From positions 91,492,756 through 91,556,755 of the forward strand of contig CM060731.1 of assembly GCA_030704615.1 (NCBI GenBank): a stretch of 64,000 bases of DNA. The letters are read 5' to 3'. The position numbers and the translations under genes are program-made. This DNA is from Takakia lepidozioides (Eukaryota > Streptophyta > Takakiopsida > Takakiales > Takakiaceae). Under the pieces are notes generated by a model. That model had not been told where the DNA came from and searched no databases. It was given only the letters and a program-made list of their open reading frames with translations. The stretch's first letter is position 1, and every line of letters begins with the position of its first letter. This document shows, piece after piece, positions 42,940-55,124 of the stretch.

Positions 42940-45360
42940 ACTTTGTGGTTCTCCATACTGTGACCTGCTTTGACATTGGGGAGTCTAGCATGTGGGGAAT
43001 TTAGGCTACAACAATGTGTGATGGCTTGTTGGGAAGCTACTTCAATTCCCCAGCTGTGGGATTTTGTTTCATGCCAATTGATTGAGCACACAATTTGTTA
43101 TGCCCAAAAAACAGAGCAGGACCTTCACCTACTTTGTATTTCTTCACAGTTTGACCTTCTTTGACATGGGGGAGTGTAGCATGTGGAGAATTAAGGTCCA
43201 AACAATTTGTGAGGGCTTGTTGGGAAGCTAATTCAATTCCCCAGATGGGGGATTTTGTTTCATTCCAATTCATTGAGCACACAATAAGTTATGCCCAAAA
43301 AACAGAGCAGGACCTTCAACTATGCTGTTTTTCTTCACAGTTTGACCTTCTTTGACATTTTGGAGTGTAGCATGTGGAGTACTTAGGCTACAACAATTTG
43401 AGATGGCTTTTTGGAAAGCTACTTTAATTACTCAGCTGTGGAAATTTTTTTCATTCCAATTTATTGAGCACACAATAAGTTATGCCCAAAAAACAGAGCA
43501 GGACCTTCAACTATGCTGTTTTTCTTCACAGTTTGACCTTCTTTGACATTTTGGAGTGTAGCATGTGGAGTACTTAGGCTACAACAATTTGAGATGGCTT
43601 TTTGGAAAGCTACTTTAATTACTCAGCTGTGGAAATTTTTTTCATTCCAATTTATTGAGTACACAATTAGTTATGCCCAAAAAACAGAGCAGGACCTTCA
43701 AGTACTTAGTTGTTCTTCACAGTTTGACCTGCTTTGACAATTGGGGTTGTAGAATGTAGAGAATTCAGCCTACAAGAATGAGTGATGGCTTGTTGGAAAG
43801 CTACTTGGATTCCACAGCTGTGGGTTGTTGTTTCATTCAAATTTACTGAGAAAACAATAAGTTATGCCTATATGATCTTGAAGATCTTATCTTTCTCTAG
43901 AAAATATGGTCCTCCTCTGTTTTTTGGGCATACCTAGTTGAGTTCTCACTCAATTTGCATGAAACAACATGTCAAAGCAGGGGAATTGAATTATATTCCC
44001 AACAAGCCATACAAATTGTTCTAGCCTAAATTCTCCACATGCTACATTCCAAAATGTCAAAGAAGGTCAAACTGTGAAGAAATACAAAGTAGGTGAAGGT
44101 CCTGCTCTGGTTTTTGGGCATAACTAATTGTGTACTCAATCAATTGGCATGAAACAAAATTCCACAGCTGGGTAATTTCAGCACCTTCCCAACAAGCCAT
44201 CACACATTGTTGTAGCCTAAACTCTCCACATGCTACACTCCCAAATGTCAATGCATGTCAAACTGTGAAGAAAAACAAAGTAGGTGAAGGTCATGCTCTG
44301 TTTATTGGGCATAACTTATTTTGTGCTTGATCAATTGGAATAAAACAAAGTGAGACAGCAGGGTAATTGAAGTACCTTCCCAAAAAGCCATCACACATTG
44401 TTGTAGCCTAAACTCTCCACATGCTACACTCCCAAATGTCAATACATGTCAAACAGTGAAGAAAAACAAAGTAGGTGAAGGTCATGCTCTGTTTATTGGG
44501 CATAACTTATTTTCTGCTCAATCAATTGGAATAAAACAAAGTGAGACAGCAGGGAAATTGAAGTACCTTCCCAAAAAACCATCACACATTGTTGTAGCCT
44601 AAACTCTCCACATGCTACGCTCCAAAATGTCAAAGAAGGTCAAACTGTGAAGAAAAACAACATAGTTGACTGTCCTGCTCTGTGTTTTGGGCATAACCTA
44701 TTGTGTGCTCAATGAATTGGCATGAAACAAAATTCCGCAGCTGGGGAATTGAAGTAGCTTCCCAACAAGCCATCACACATTGTTTTGGCCTCAATTCTCC
44801 ACATGCTACACTCCAAAATGTCAAAGAAGGTCAAACTGTGAAGAAAAACAACATAGTTGAAGGTCCTGCTCTGTGTTTTGGGCGTAACTTATTGTGTGCT
44901 CAATGAATTGGCATGAAAAAAAATCCCCCAGCTGGAGAATTGAAGTAGCTTCCCAACAAGCCATTCACACATTGTTGTAGCCTAAATGCTCCACATGCTA
45001 CACTCCCCCATGTCAAAACATGTCAAACTGTGAAGAAAAACATAGTCCATGAAGGTCCTCCTTTGTATTCTGGGCATAACAAATTGTGTGCTCATCAATT
45101 GGGATGAAACAAAATCCCACAGCTGAGCAATTGAAGTAGCTTCCCAACAAGCCATCACACATTGTTGTAGCCTGAATGCTCCACATGCTACACTCCCCCA
45201 TGTCAAAACATGTCAAACTGTGAAGAAAAACAAAGTCCATGAAGGTCCTCCTTTGTTTTCTGGGCATAACAAATTGTGTGCTCATCAATTGGCATGAAAC
45301 AAAATCCCACAGCTGAGCAATTGAAGTAGCTTCACAACAAGCCATCACAAATCCATGATT
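42940..45360. repeat. Inverted arrays of a 191-base satellite
   Basis: Five units in plus orientation (starting near 42960 and repeating every 191 bases to about 43850) are followed, after a short centre around 43880-43940, by seven units in minus orientation (about 43960-45350, period 176-193). Key unit words: AGCATGTGGAG, CTACAACAAT, GCTTGTTGGGAAGCTACTT, ATTGAGCACACAAT. The arrangement could fold into a long hairpin RNA. The 64-residue open frames in each unit are by-products. Confidence 0.9.
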
Positions 45361-45382
45361 CATGGTTGCTATTCAAACTTTT

Positions 45383-46695
45383 TTATTCACGTGGGTTGTC
45401 AATCAACCATTGGGTGTACAGTTTCTCTCTCATTCTCTCGCCTCCTACTTTGGCCGCTTCACCTTCTCTTAGGATGGGCAATCTAGCTCCACCAAAACCT
45501 GCCAAATTGTCTCTAATTCCACCATTCCTTGGCTCAGGCATCCCCCACATCTGACAATAATTGTGCAAGACACAACAAGCAATTGTCACCGTACTTGCCC
45601 TATCAACCCTAGAATTCAAACATTTCAAAATGCGCCAACGATTTTTCGAAGATGCAAATGCATTTTTAATGACAACTCTCCCACTATTCATGCTAGAATC
45701 AAAACGTCACTTGTCTATTTCTTCAGGGTTTCGAGGCTTATAGTTCTTCATCAGGATGTTCGAATTGGGTAAGCAGAATCACCCATCAAGTACGGTGTGA
45801 TTCTCATCCCCTGAACTGTAACCACCGGTTTCCTGTAGAATTGTTCGAGTTTTCAAATCTCTGTACAATCGTGACACCTTGAATTGACCTCCATCTGCAT
45901 TCCAAAACACCTTCTCTGCATCGCACACAGCTTGCAAAACAATGCTATTGAATTTTTTGCGGTTGTAAAAATCTGCTGCCGCCAGGGTGACCCTCTTGTT
46001 CGGCTTTTCCAAGAGGAATATTGGTTCCATCGATGGCACCAACGATGTTAGGCAATCCTGTAGTCTGCTTGAAAACATGGATAATTTCTGTTAATCGTTC
46101 ACCTATCGGTATGTCAATGTACTTCCGCAAGAGACACTCGGGTGTCGTAAGAGCAGCACAAACTATGTCAATATATTTGCGTATGGTGCGTGTATTTGCG
46201 TATGGTTGACGCACCAACATTGAATCGATCCGCCATTATGGTTGGGGAAATACCATGTGCGAATCGATAGAGAACAATGGCTACAATCTTTCGGATCTCT
46301 AGTTGTGGTCTTACTTGATTTAAAGTAGTGGACTTAACAAATGGCGTAAGCTCATCAACCAAATTGTTGAAAGCCTCAAATGTCATTCTATAATTCCGCA
46401 AAAATTTCCTGTCTCTGACCTCAGGTGTAATATGCCAAACTTGTGCTTCTATCAACTCCCAATGTGTGTACTGTCTAGGCTCCTTCCACCACATGCGTGG
46501 AGGCCTTCTCTTCTTTCCACAAAGTGCCGCCAAAATTGGCAAGTACTGATATCCGAGCTCATTCTCTCCCAAAAACTGTCTCGCCCTTGATTTGACAATC
46601 ATACAATTCCATAAGCTCACAGACATAAGCATCCAGACATAAGCATCCATGTCAAATATGACCTTGCCAATGAACAACCTCTCCATTGTTTGCAA
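45383..46695 (-). pseudogene. PIF/Harbinger (HARBI1-like) transposase, broken
   Basis: Read from 46695 down. The N-terminal helix region (RNYRMTFEAFNNLVDEL and a LYRFAHGISPTIMADRF helix-turn-helix) precedes GLPNIVGAIDGTNIPL with the first catalytic aspartate (about 46050), VTLAAADFYNRKKF, a second aspartate in GDSAYP near 45780, and the terminal VVIKNAFASSKNRWRIL block, where the third catalytic glutamate is replaced by lysine (codon at 45665-45667). A 17-base duplication near 46185, frameshifts near 46015 and 45760 and a TGA near 45705 also break the gene. Family length would be about 400 residues. It is inactive as read. Confidence 0.8.
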
Positions 46696-46979
46696 GGAAG
46701 CAAATCTATGCTACCCTCATGTGGTCTCACTCACTACTACGAGTAGTGGCGTAGTAGTGGCGTGTGTGCATTCGAGGAGAGACGTCGAGAGGAGAGAGTC
46801 GACCGAGTGCTACGGTGAATTCTTGCCCAATTTCACCCAGCGGATGACTCGTGGGATTTCATCCGCCCATGTGCGTGGTCGAGGCGGATATCCGCCCCAA
46901 TATCCGCTGGGTCCCACAGGGCTGATCCGCTGGCTGATCAGCCCTGGCCGCCCCCTCATGTGCGTAGTACTACTATGAG

Positions 46980-47880
46980 CCGAAATTTACCGCTCTTCGT
47001 AAATTTCCCCAGACAGGTCCCCAGACCAAAGAGCTTCTCTCGTCCAACATTAGTTGCCCGCTTCACGAGACCCTCGCTCACACAGTAGACGCGCAGCTTG
47101 TGAAGACGAAAGCAATAACCCCCAGGAGTCCATCAGGGCCTTCATGAGCGGGGCGCTCAATCAAGTGCCGCAGGTTACTGCCCACAAATTTGTGCAGCTT
47201 TTCCAGCACTTGTGTCGTCTCTGCCTCGTCCAGGGGACGCATGCTGCTCTGATAATCGGTAGAAGAGGCTGTTGGGATTCTGCTATTCTCCTCTTATTTG
47301 CCCTAGATCTGGCCTCACCTTTGTATTGTAATCATGGATGTAGATGTAAAAGTGTTACTCTATGAGTCACGATAGACGCAGAGATTACGTTCTTTTAATG
47401 GAAACCTAGGTTGACTAGTGGTGTCGTGATGCTGCGGGTAATATGTATTCGCGGCCAGGTCCCACGAAGCGCAAGGGACGAGAAGAGGAGAATAAGCTGT
47501 TTGAATATTTTATTACCTACGTGAGTCTTTGGTGCAAACTTCCTGGCATTTTCGCAGGTGGGTTTCTTCAAGCATTCTACAGAACTTGCAACTTGAAGCG
47601 ATTTGGGACTCTGTGGATCTGTGCCAAATGTCTCTGATGACATACTCTGTCCCTGATGCTAGAGGCAATTGCTGTGGATGCAATGGCAGTCTTAGAATGG
47701 CACAACCTTGTCATCAGGCTTGGCTCATCCGTGTAGTGTTCACTTGGATAGCAACAATCACAGAACGAATTTCTGACAAATAGGGGCATTCTAGTGTAGT
47801 CGTACACGTAACCCACGGAAGGTCCACACTTGGACCCGATAGAAGAGAGACGATGAGCCTGTAGAAGGATTCCTAACTAC
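46980..47880. other. Stretch between the Harbinger element and the kinase gene
   Basis: Open frames at 47054-47365 and 47443-47637 on the plus strand have no recognisable domain. The first contains FVQLFQHLCRLCLVQG, which looks helical; either could be an exon of an unrecognised gene, but nothing supports this. Otherwise noncoding. Confidence 0.35.
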
Positions 47881-47924
47881 GTAGGTATAAGAAGATGAAC
47901 ATTTGGTAGTTGAAAGGTGTTCCA

Positions 47925-50861
47925 ATGGGTTGCACATGGTCAGGGTTGAATGCTCTCTACTGGGCAGTCGGCAGCGGGGCGGATGTGTGGGTCAACGAGA
48001 GATGCTTTCGAATTCAGAGGCAGCTTGCAGGGGAGGGAGGGTTTGCATTTGTGTATTTGGTGCAAGAACAACCCGGCGAGCAACCGTGGAAGGAGCCAAA
48101 AGACCAATCTCATGTATCTGGTGCACTCACACGCACAATTCCCCCTTTTGCGTGGTTAAGAGTTTTCCCAAACGTTGAAGAAATTCTTTCGAAGCCCTTT
48201 CCCTACTCCCGTCTTGATCTGATGGATGTAGTCTCCTTCTTCTTCTTTGTGTGAAACACTCTGTTTCCAGACGGAGGAAGGATGAATAAGGAAACAGGTA
48301 AGGGCTGGGGGGAAAAGAGAGAAGACGGAGGTGAGAATGTGTGTGCCGATCCGATAACTCTGCCTAGCAGATCTGGTGTGCATGTGTACTGAATATGTAA
48401 TCCGAATCCATCCCTTTGAATTTTTTTGTCAGGGTCACCTTTTATAAATATCTAGATTGAACTCGGCAGGAAATCTTCATGTTTGTGGTTGCGCTTACCT
48501 TGCTTTTTGTTACATATGAGGGATGAGATTGGGCCACATTCCCCAATCTGGGCTGGCCTGCGGCCTTCATTATGCTCAGAAACATCAAATAGGTAGATGC
48601 TGTGTCTTATGCATCATTTCAATTGAGTTCAACAGTACCCCATAGTCAAATGTAGCTCCTTTTAAATGCTGTCATAATTGGGTTGTGCTGTGTACAGAGG
48701 ATGGAATGTATGCACTGAAGAAGGTGCTTATCCAGACGGATGAACAACTTGAGCTGGTGAAGCAGGAGATTCATGTGTCATCTCTGTTCAATCACCCTAA
48801 CTTGCTCCCACTTCTTGACCACTCAATCATTGCTGTCAAGGTATCTATTAATTACAAAGGTCTGTGAGTAAATCCTAAAGAGTACCAGGAGGAGGGGTTG
48901 CTTTGTTGGGGTGGATGGGGCTCAGGGCTGGTATTGCAATCAACTCCACAAGTTATGAAAGTGACATGGGAGATGAAGCAGGGGTCGCAGGAGGGAACGT
49001 GGAACCAGGAGGCATACCTGCTGTTTCCTGTACAAATGGATGGGACACTGCTTGACCATCTCCTTAGAATGCAATCCAACAAGGAGTTCTTCCCCACCAT
49101 CACTGTCCTCCATATCTTTCAGCGGGTGATGTTTTCCTTGCCAGTTCCCTGGACATCCATACTTAGCTATGGGCATGTACAGATATGTGGAAGAGTCCAC
49201 GTGTTGTGACTCTGCTCAGGCCTATGTCTTGTACTGGAAGGATCTGATGTTTGGGTTTGTCTGTTTTTGTAATACTTCCATTGTAGAATCGACTAGAGGC
49301 TGTTTACATTGGAGGCCTGATGTTTCCTCGAACAACTTGAGGTTGAAATAGGAAACCAGCCTGGGTATACATTCCACTGTGTCTAGATGCAGAGAAGGCT
49401 GGTCCTCCAACCATCCTTGGGGATTAGGCATGCATACTTGACAACACTGCAGCACTGGTCAACATGTTCACGCTTCTGAAAATTCCTAGTGGTTGTAGGG
49501 ATTCTAAGTCAATAACAAGGTCACCTCCATTATGTTTTCTTTCTTTGAATGCATAAGTAGTTTGCCGGTTTTGTCTGCTTATCAATTTGATTATTGCACA
49601 GTTGATTGGACAAGTATCAGGTTAGAAGAGGCTCAACTCTTGGCCAACCAGCATTGCAGGGGGTGGTCTTGCCCCAACAACAGGAAGGAGCTATTTGTCC
49701 ATTTCCTCTTCCTTCTTTGATAGGATCACAGGCTCAGAATCAATGGACTGGGATTCATTCTGTATGGGGGTTCCTGACATCACATTGCCTCACCAGGCAA
49801 GGCTTTGTTGCAGGAATTCTAGGGCTCCAAAAGTGGCCAGTTAGTTGGGAGGTCCAGGTGGAAAGAGATCCCCATGACAGGTTTTTGGGCATTCGTGGAT
49901 GGGGACAGGTTCCCAATCTTTACGCACCATTCAACAGTGGGTTTTAAGTTAATTCTTGTGTTATGTTGGTCATGGATGTCAACTGAGTTAGCTAATTATG
50001 GTTTTAACAGATTTGCGCAGGGTTAAAACACATGTACACACAACCCCCCTTATGCTCACAATGATATGAAACCTGGGAATGTGCTGCTGTGCCTTCGTCC
50101 CAACCAGTCTCCAAAGGCAGTGATCATGGACTTCGGCAGCTCTTTGCCTGCCCGGAAGCAAGTGCGATCTCGTGCAGAGGCCCTCACGTTGCAGGTACAC
50201 TTGTTCGTGTCGCTTTATATGGAAGCTATCTTGGGGCAGCAGGAACATAGACATGAGTGAGGGAAGCATTCTACTGTGCATCTGGCAAAAGTTAACGCAG
50301 TCTGCTCCAGCAATCAAATAGTCAAATTTATGCATGTTGTCTTTGGGTGGCTACGTCACAGGAGTGGGCAGTGCAGCATTGCTCAGCCCCCTACAGGGCA
50401 CATGACCTGTGGGACTGCCCAAGCCACACTGACATTGATGAACGCACCGATATTTGGTCACTTGGATGCACACTCTATGCCATTATGTAAGTGCATCCTG
50501 TCCTCCCTTCTCCCCAGAGTCTTGCACATTATTGCGAGAAGTTTCAGTCTCAATTGTTAATCACTAACTTTCTTCCATTTACAAGTTAGCTTGTGTGGGT
50601 CTCAGGTACTGTGTGTCGCCATTTCAGGATTCACTAGGAGAGTCCGGTGGAAGTTTGCAACTTGCAGCCATGAGTGGGCAAGTAAAGTGGCCACATGGGC
50701 CAAATCCACCATATCCAGAAATTCTGCACCAGTTTGTGATGTGGATGCTTCAACCTCAAGTCACAATACGTCCTAGTATCGATGACATTTGTATTCATGT
50801 GGATAAACTCCTTGCCAAGTTTGGTACTGGAGCTCAAGGGCTCTGGCCATTGAAGGTATAA
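47925..50861 (+). CDS. STK16/AtPK3-like serine/threonine kinase (NAK family)
   Basis: Six exons: 47925-48120, 48698-48840, 48982-49125, 50011-50194, 50362-50486, 50606-50861. In the family this is a membrane-associated constitutive kinase. The start MGCTWSGLNAL carries Gly2/Cys3, a myristoylation/palmitoylation signal. Visible: GEGGFAFVYL loop, MYALKKV (ATP lysine), HNDMKPGNVLL catalytic loop, IMDFGSS (DFG), CSAPYRAHDLWD and TDIWSLGCTLYAIM. The upstream ATG at 47910 is less likely. One extra base near 50048-50052, after a C run, shifts the frame just before the catalytic loop; it could be a sequencing error. The usual APE is AHD. Most splice sites are consensus. Confidence 0.85.
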
Positions 50862-50869
50862 TTGTAACT

Positions 50870-51680
50870 CGGTGTTTCCATTCTTGGGCTCTCTTTCTCT
50901 AGGATATGAAGAACAAAAATGTGTGCTTTGGGGCAAAAGCTTGGGTGTGGGTCCCAGCACAGAGACAACGATGTTGAGCTATGAGGGTTTCATGCCACTG
51001 GGAAAGTGTGGATTTTGGAGTGGTGGAGATGGGGGATTGATCTCAACAAATATTAATAGTATTAAAATGTTGTAGAATGCCATAAATGGTTTAAATGAAG
51101 TAGACAACATTGTGATTCTTTCTTATCGGAGGCAAATTGCCAATACTGTTAGTTATAAAAATGATAGGAGAGGAGCCCTCTGAAAATCTCTCATCCCCCT
51201 CTTTCCGTGTTCCATCCAAACTCAGCTAATCCTACTTTCATGCCCTGCTTGGGAATGACCTCAATAAGGATAGTAATGGCAGTCTTTGCAGAGCAAAGCA
51301 AGATTCTAACTTCACTAAACACTTTGGGGTACAAACCAGTCCACACAAAACGGTAATACCAGAGTTCAGATGAACTCCCTCATACTCCTTATCATCCTAC
51401 ATGAAGAAGCTCCCCTTGTCAAGGTTACTGTCCCACCGTTGTGAAGGATCTTTAAAGAACTCCTACCAGTGCTGTTCCATGCTCCAGCTTTAACCTACAC
51501 ACCAGAAGACCAATTATGGGCCTTGTCTCCCGAACTTGTGTGCGTTTTCTTGCTTCTTTGCCTCTAGCACACCCTTGCAAAGAGACAATTCTGAGCCTAG
51601 ATCCAACGGTGTGTAAATGAAGAGGGCTCCTCAAAGAAGGCGGCAATTATAGTCTCTTCATCCCCAAGGACTACTGACTA
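50870..51680. other. Noncoding stretch downstream of the kinase gene
   Basis: It probably holds the 3' untranslated region of the kinase gene (to about 51100), then DNA without visible genes or repeats. Confidence 0.5.
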
Positions 51681-51689
51681 TGTTGGATG

Positions 51690-51760
51690 GTGGACACTTT
51701 GAACCCTAGATCACCTAGGTTATGCACAAACACCAAACCACTCGGCTACCTACTCTTGTG
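51690..51760 (-). repeat. tRNA-like SINE head candidate
   Basis: On the minus strand GGTAGCCGAGTGGTTTGG (A-box-like) is followed, about 30 bases on, by GGGTTCAAAGTG (B-box-like). No closed acceptor stem is seen. It lies beside the LTR of the inverted Ty3/gypsy copy. Confidence 0.35.
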
Positions 51761-51839
51761 CTTGATGGCGTGCCATACAACATAGCGACCCCAAAAAAGG
51801 AGTAGGGCTTCGCATTGCTCCGCACTACTAGCGACGAAT

Positions 51840-52365
51840 TCTGAGAACTACATTCAATTTACGCACATAGAAGCTATGATTGTGTTGTACCTCTGTGAAG
51901 CCTTAAAACAAGCTTGAAGCATATACTCCTTTCCTCTCAAGAAGCAAGGTTTCACAACAAAGGGGCGAGCGGAAAGAGCAAGCAACGTGCGAGAGGAGGA
52001 TCAAAAACATGGTTCTGACACAGCAGCTCTCATCCAAAGCTTGTACACCAAAATCACATATATACTAAACACCCGAGTATACCGCCCTGACCTTGTGTCA
52101 AGGCGCCGTCTTTATACCAAAGCCCTAGCTTTACTAGCCCGCCGCGTGGCGAGGCGTCACAAGCCAAAGCCCATGGCGCCGCCTTGTAGCCCTAGATCTG
52201 ATGAAGGGCCAGGATGTCGCCACCAGCCACCCTAAACTAGATATCATTGTAACCATTTAACGGCTTTATACGCCAAAATTTATACTATGGATGTGTATTG
52301 CCGTTTGGATGAAACGGGTCATTTCTAGGCTAAGCAAATATGAGGCTTTACATCTATGAAGCCTA
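51840..52365 (-). repeat. LTR of the inverted Ty3/gypsy copy 2
   Basis: It matches 40516-40976 in inverted orientation and extends beyond it by about 60-100 bases, which shows that copy 1 is cut off at about 40976. The purine tract CCTACCCCCCACG (minus: CGTGGGGGGTAGG) at 52366-52378 marks the junction with the internal region. Confidence 0.65.
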
Positions 52366-52377
52366 CCCCCCACGAAA

Positions 52378-53800
52378 AATCTTGAGCTCCGCGAATGAAA
52401 CAAATAATAGGGAAATATCACCCTCCACTGCTGGGTGAAAAACCTACCAAGGGAAAACCTGGCACCTACAAGTTGGGCTGAGGACAAAACCCTTGGCTAG
52501 GAAAACCGTGCAGGGAGTACAAATGGTGATATACCATGAAACTAAAATGTTTCTAAGTCCTAGAGAGGTCAAGTCCGAGGACCCCAAGAGTCACTATCCG
52601 CAAACTAAGACTAAGCCGCTGAGAAGAGAAGAGGATCAAGCTGAAGTAGATCGGCTAAGAAGATCAAGACATCACCCCACCGTGCGCCCCTCCACATTAA
52701 TACATGTAAGATCAAAAACTAGCTTGGAATGCACCAAGCCCGTCAAGGAAACAGGTTCATTCCGTACTTCAGTATTAGAGCCTTGTGGAAGAAGGAGAGC
52801 ACGTCGCCCACGTAAAAGCTGATAGATCAAGTATGGACCGTCGATCTTGAGCTTAGATTTGCATGCATGCTTGCTATGTTGTAGTCGAACGCACACAGTT
52901 TGTCCCACCTGAAATAGGTTAGAATACTTGACACGCTTGTTAAATTTACGGGCCTGGGTTAGCTGAGCCTTACCAATGTTCGTTTTGGCATCATGGATAG
53001 ACACCGCATGCTGAGCATGAAGATCCTCAACAACGGTATCAAGATCAACCGGATCAGCAACAGTAGAAATAAGAGGAGTAGAATGCAAAGGAGAAACACA
53101 CTTGCGACCATACAACAACTCAAAAGGAGTCTTCTTGGTGCTAGCATGCACGGCGGTGCGATAAGCAAAGAGAATAGGGGGAAGAAAGGTATCCCACTCC
53201 CTGGTAAGTGCGCAATTCTTCTCCAACATTCGGCAAAGAGTTTGGTTGAAGCGTTCCGTGAGGCCATTGGTCTGGGGATGGTATGGGGCTATGGTCACTT
53301 AGTCAAGTAGTCGGTAGCAACACAAAGGTAGCTTCGACCCTTTGATGTGAGTGCGAGGGGTCCTACTAAGTCAATGCCAACACGAGCAAAAGCATGGGTG
53401 ACAGGCAAAGGCTGCAGCTCATACAAGATCCGGGCCCTAGGGAGAGCAATGTTAGCACGACAACCTTCACACTTAGAGATGAATTTTGTGACGTCTCGGT
53501 GAATTCCCAGCCAATAGTATACCTCTTGGATGCGGGCCACAATTTTCTTGATACCAAGGTGACCTGCATACAAGGAACAATGGAAACGCTCCAATAAAGC
53601 ATTCAGCTAGCTCCGTGGTGGCACCTCCAAGTAGCATGGCACTCCCCCTCTAGTGAGCTCCTTGAAAAGTTTATCACCCATGAAACGGTGAGTAGACACA
53701 TGATAGAGAATTTGTTTACGCAAGGACTCGGAAAGGCCAACTGACGAACGCCCTGATTGGCATTGCTAGAGTAGCGCAGTATGTAGCTGATCATCCATGA
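52378..53800 (-). pseudogene. Ty3/gypsy integrase remnant (copy 2)
   Basis: Minus strand from about 53760: a linker (LRKQILYHVSTHRFMGDKLF), TAG at 53607-53609, then LNALLERFHCSLYAGHLGIKKI, YYWLGIHRDVTKFISKCEGC (zinc-binding part), VGIDLVGPLALTSKGRSYLCVATDYLTK to 53295, a gap, then 53298-52672 with TIAPYHPQTNGLTERFNQTL, PPILFAYRTAVHASTKKTPFELLYGR and RRALLLPQG. A piece of the catalytic core between DYLTK and TIAPYHP is deleted, which removes one of the conserved aspartates. Reverse transcriptase is absent. Confidence 0.8.
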
Positions 53801-54074
53801 CTGCACTACACATAAGAGGTAGACAATGGGTTTTAGAGAAGGTGGTCTGGAGTGCCTGCACCTATGATCTCCAGCCAGGGATACCTTCACCTCATTTGTT
53901 ACTACTCATGGATAGCCAAATCAGGCCTTGAGGCTCAAGCCAATAGTCACACCGGAGTACAGCAGCCGAATCACAACAAACTCAGGGGCCTAAGAAAGAG
54001 AAGAGCTGAAACACAACAAGGAACATCCACCAAACCATCCGAATTCTCTCTAGGCGATAGATCCACCACACATA

Positions 54075-54360
54075 CTAACACACGAATAAATCAACCAGGA
54101 TCATCAAGAAGACTAGACCAGCCCCAAGCAGCCAATATGCCATGTGAATCCAAGGCCAAGGGATCAGCACAAAGAAGGTGCTCCAAAGCATCCCATGCTT
54201 GGTAAATCCTGCCAACATTATATTCCACGTGATCAAAGATCGCTGAGGCATTCTGTTGAACACTTGGTGAGCATCCATGATGCTCCCGCACTCAACATAT
54301 ATATTGACAAGGGTGTTGAGTAGAAAAACATTTGGTGTGAATCCACTTTGGATAATGTGG
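54075..54360 (-). pseudogene. PPR fragment
   Basis: The minus strand encodes VNIYVECGSIMDAHQVFNRMPQRSLITWNIMLAGFTKHG in two frames. It stops at a foreign sequence near 54190 and near 54360. Very similar to 36720-36880 of the larger PPR pseudogene. Confidence 0.6.
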
Positions 54361-54687
54361 CCCCTTAGGCTCCTGCTAGGGCTTGAAGAGCTGCCACGTA
54401 GTTGTCAGGGCAAGGCTTCATTGAGGACATTGCTGGTTATAGAGGACTTTGGTATCCCCACCCATGGCCTCCAAGCTTGTCAGTATCAGTATAAAAGATT
54501 GGAGGATTGGGAAGAGAAGATTATACAGAGTAGGTGCTATGCTTGCAAATGGACGGAATATGAAATCACTCTCCAGCACACCCTTGAACGTCAGAGGTAT
54601 CAAATAAGTCTTCCCTATCAGAAAACAAACTCCAGACTGTGTTGGTTGTGACCACGAAGTCTTGGTCAGTAAGAGACTCTGCATAGA

Positions 54688-55124
54688 TCACCTTGCCCAC
54701 GCACTGCAAACGCACACAAACGCGATGTGGTCGGGCTTCACCCCTTCCCCCATCATTTGCTCATAGGTCTCCAACGCCTTCATCCCGTGCCCCTGCTGTG
54801 CATACCCTACAAGCATCGCGTTCCACGACACCACATCTCGTTCAGCCAGAGCGTTGAAAACTCCCTTCGCATCCTTAATGCACCGCATTTGGCAAACATG
54901 TCTACCAGGGCAGTGTTCAGGATCACATCTGGTACAATTCCAGCTTTGACGATGTCACCATGCACCTCTTTGCCCTTTTCCAGGGCTGCTAGGCTTGCAC
55001 ACGCAATGCAAACACAAACAAACGCGATGTGGTCGGGCTTCACCCCTTCCCCCATCATTTGCTCATAGGTCTCCAATGTTTTCAAATTGATTAAGATGGA
55101 CATCTGGATCAGATTTCCCATCAT
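54688..55124 (-). pseudogene. PPR fragment, two to three repeats
   Basis: The minus strand contains LETYEQMMGEGVKPDHIAFVCVC, a LAALEKGKEVHGDIVKAGI block and ALVDMFAKCG, then a second repeat unit at 54888-54688. One base is missing at about 54887, which breaks the frame between the repeats. Confidence 0.7.

Larger units (their letters stand above)
41655..46968. mobile_element. PIF/Harbinger DNA transposon
   Basis: It contains the two hallmark genes, a Myb/SANT protein (42065-42847) and a DDE transposase (46695-45383, opposite strand), facing each other across a satellite. Candidate ends are AGTCTTGCGCACATGA at about 41650 and the inverse TCATGTGCGTAGTACT at about 46967 (13 of 16 matching), each flanked by ACT, which would be a three-base target duplication. 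Subterminal GGCGGAT/ATCCGC words occur on both sides. Exact ends are uncertain. Confidence 0.75.

Noticed and set aside
42970-45206. Family of 64-residue open frames (MTFWSVACG-like)
   Set aside because: They recur with the 191-base satellite period and in both orientations; they are by-products of the repeat unit and have no coding signature.
54418-54684. Hydrophobic open frame on the minus strand as a membrane protein
   Set aside because: It lies between PPR fragments, has no start context or homologue I recognise, and looks like an accidental frame in rearranged DNA.
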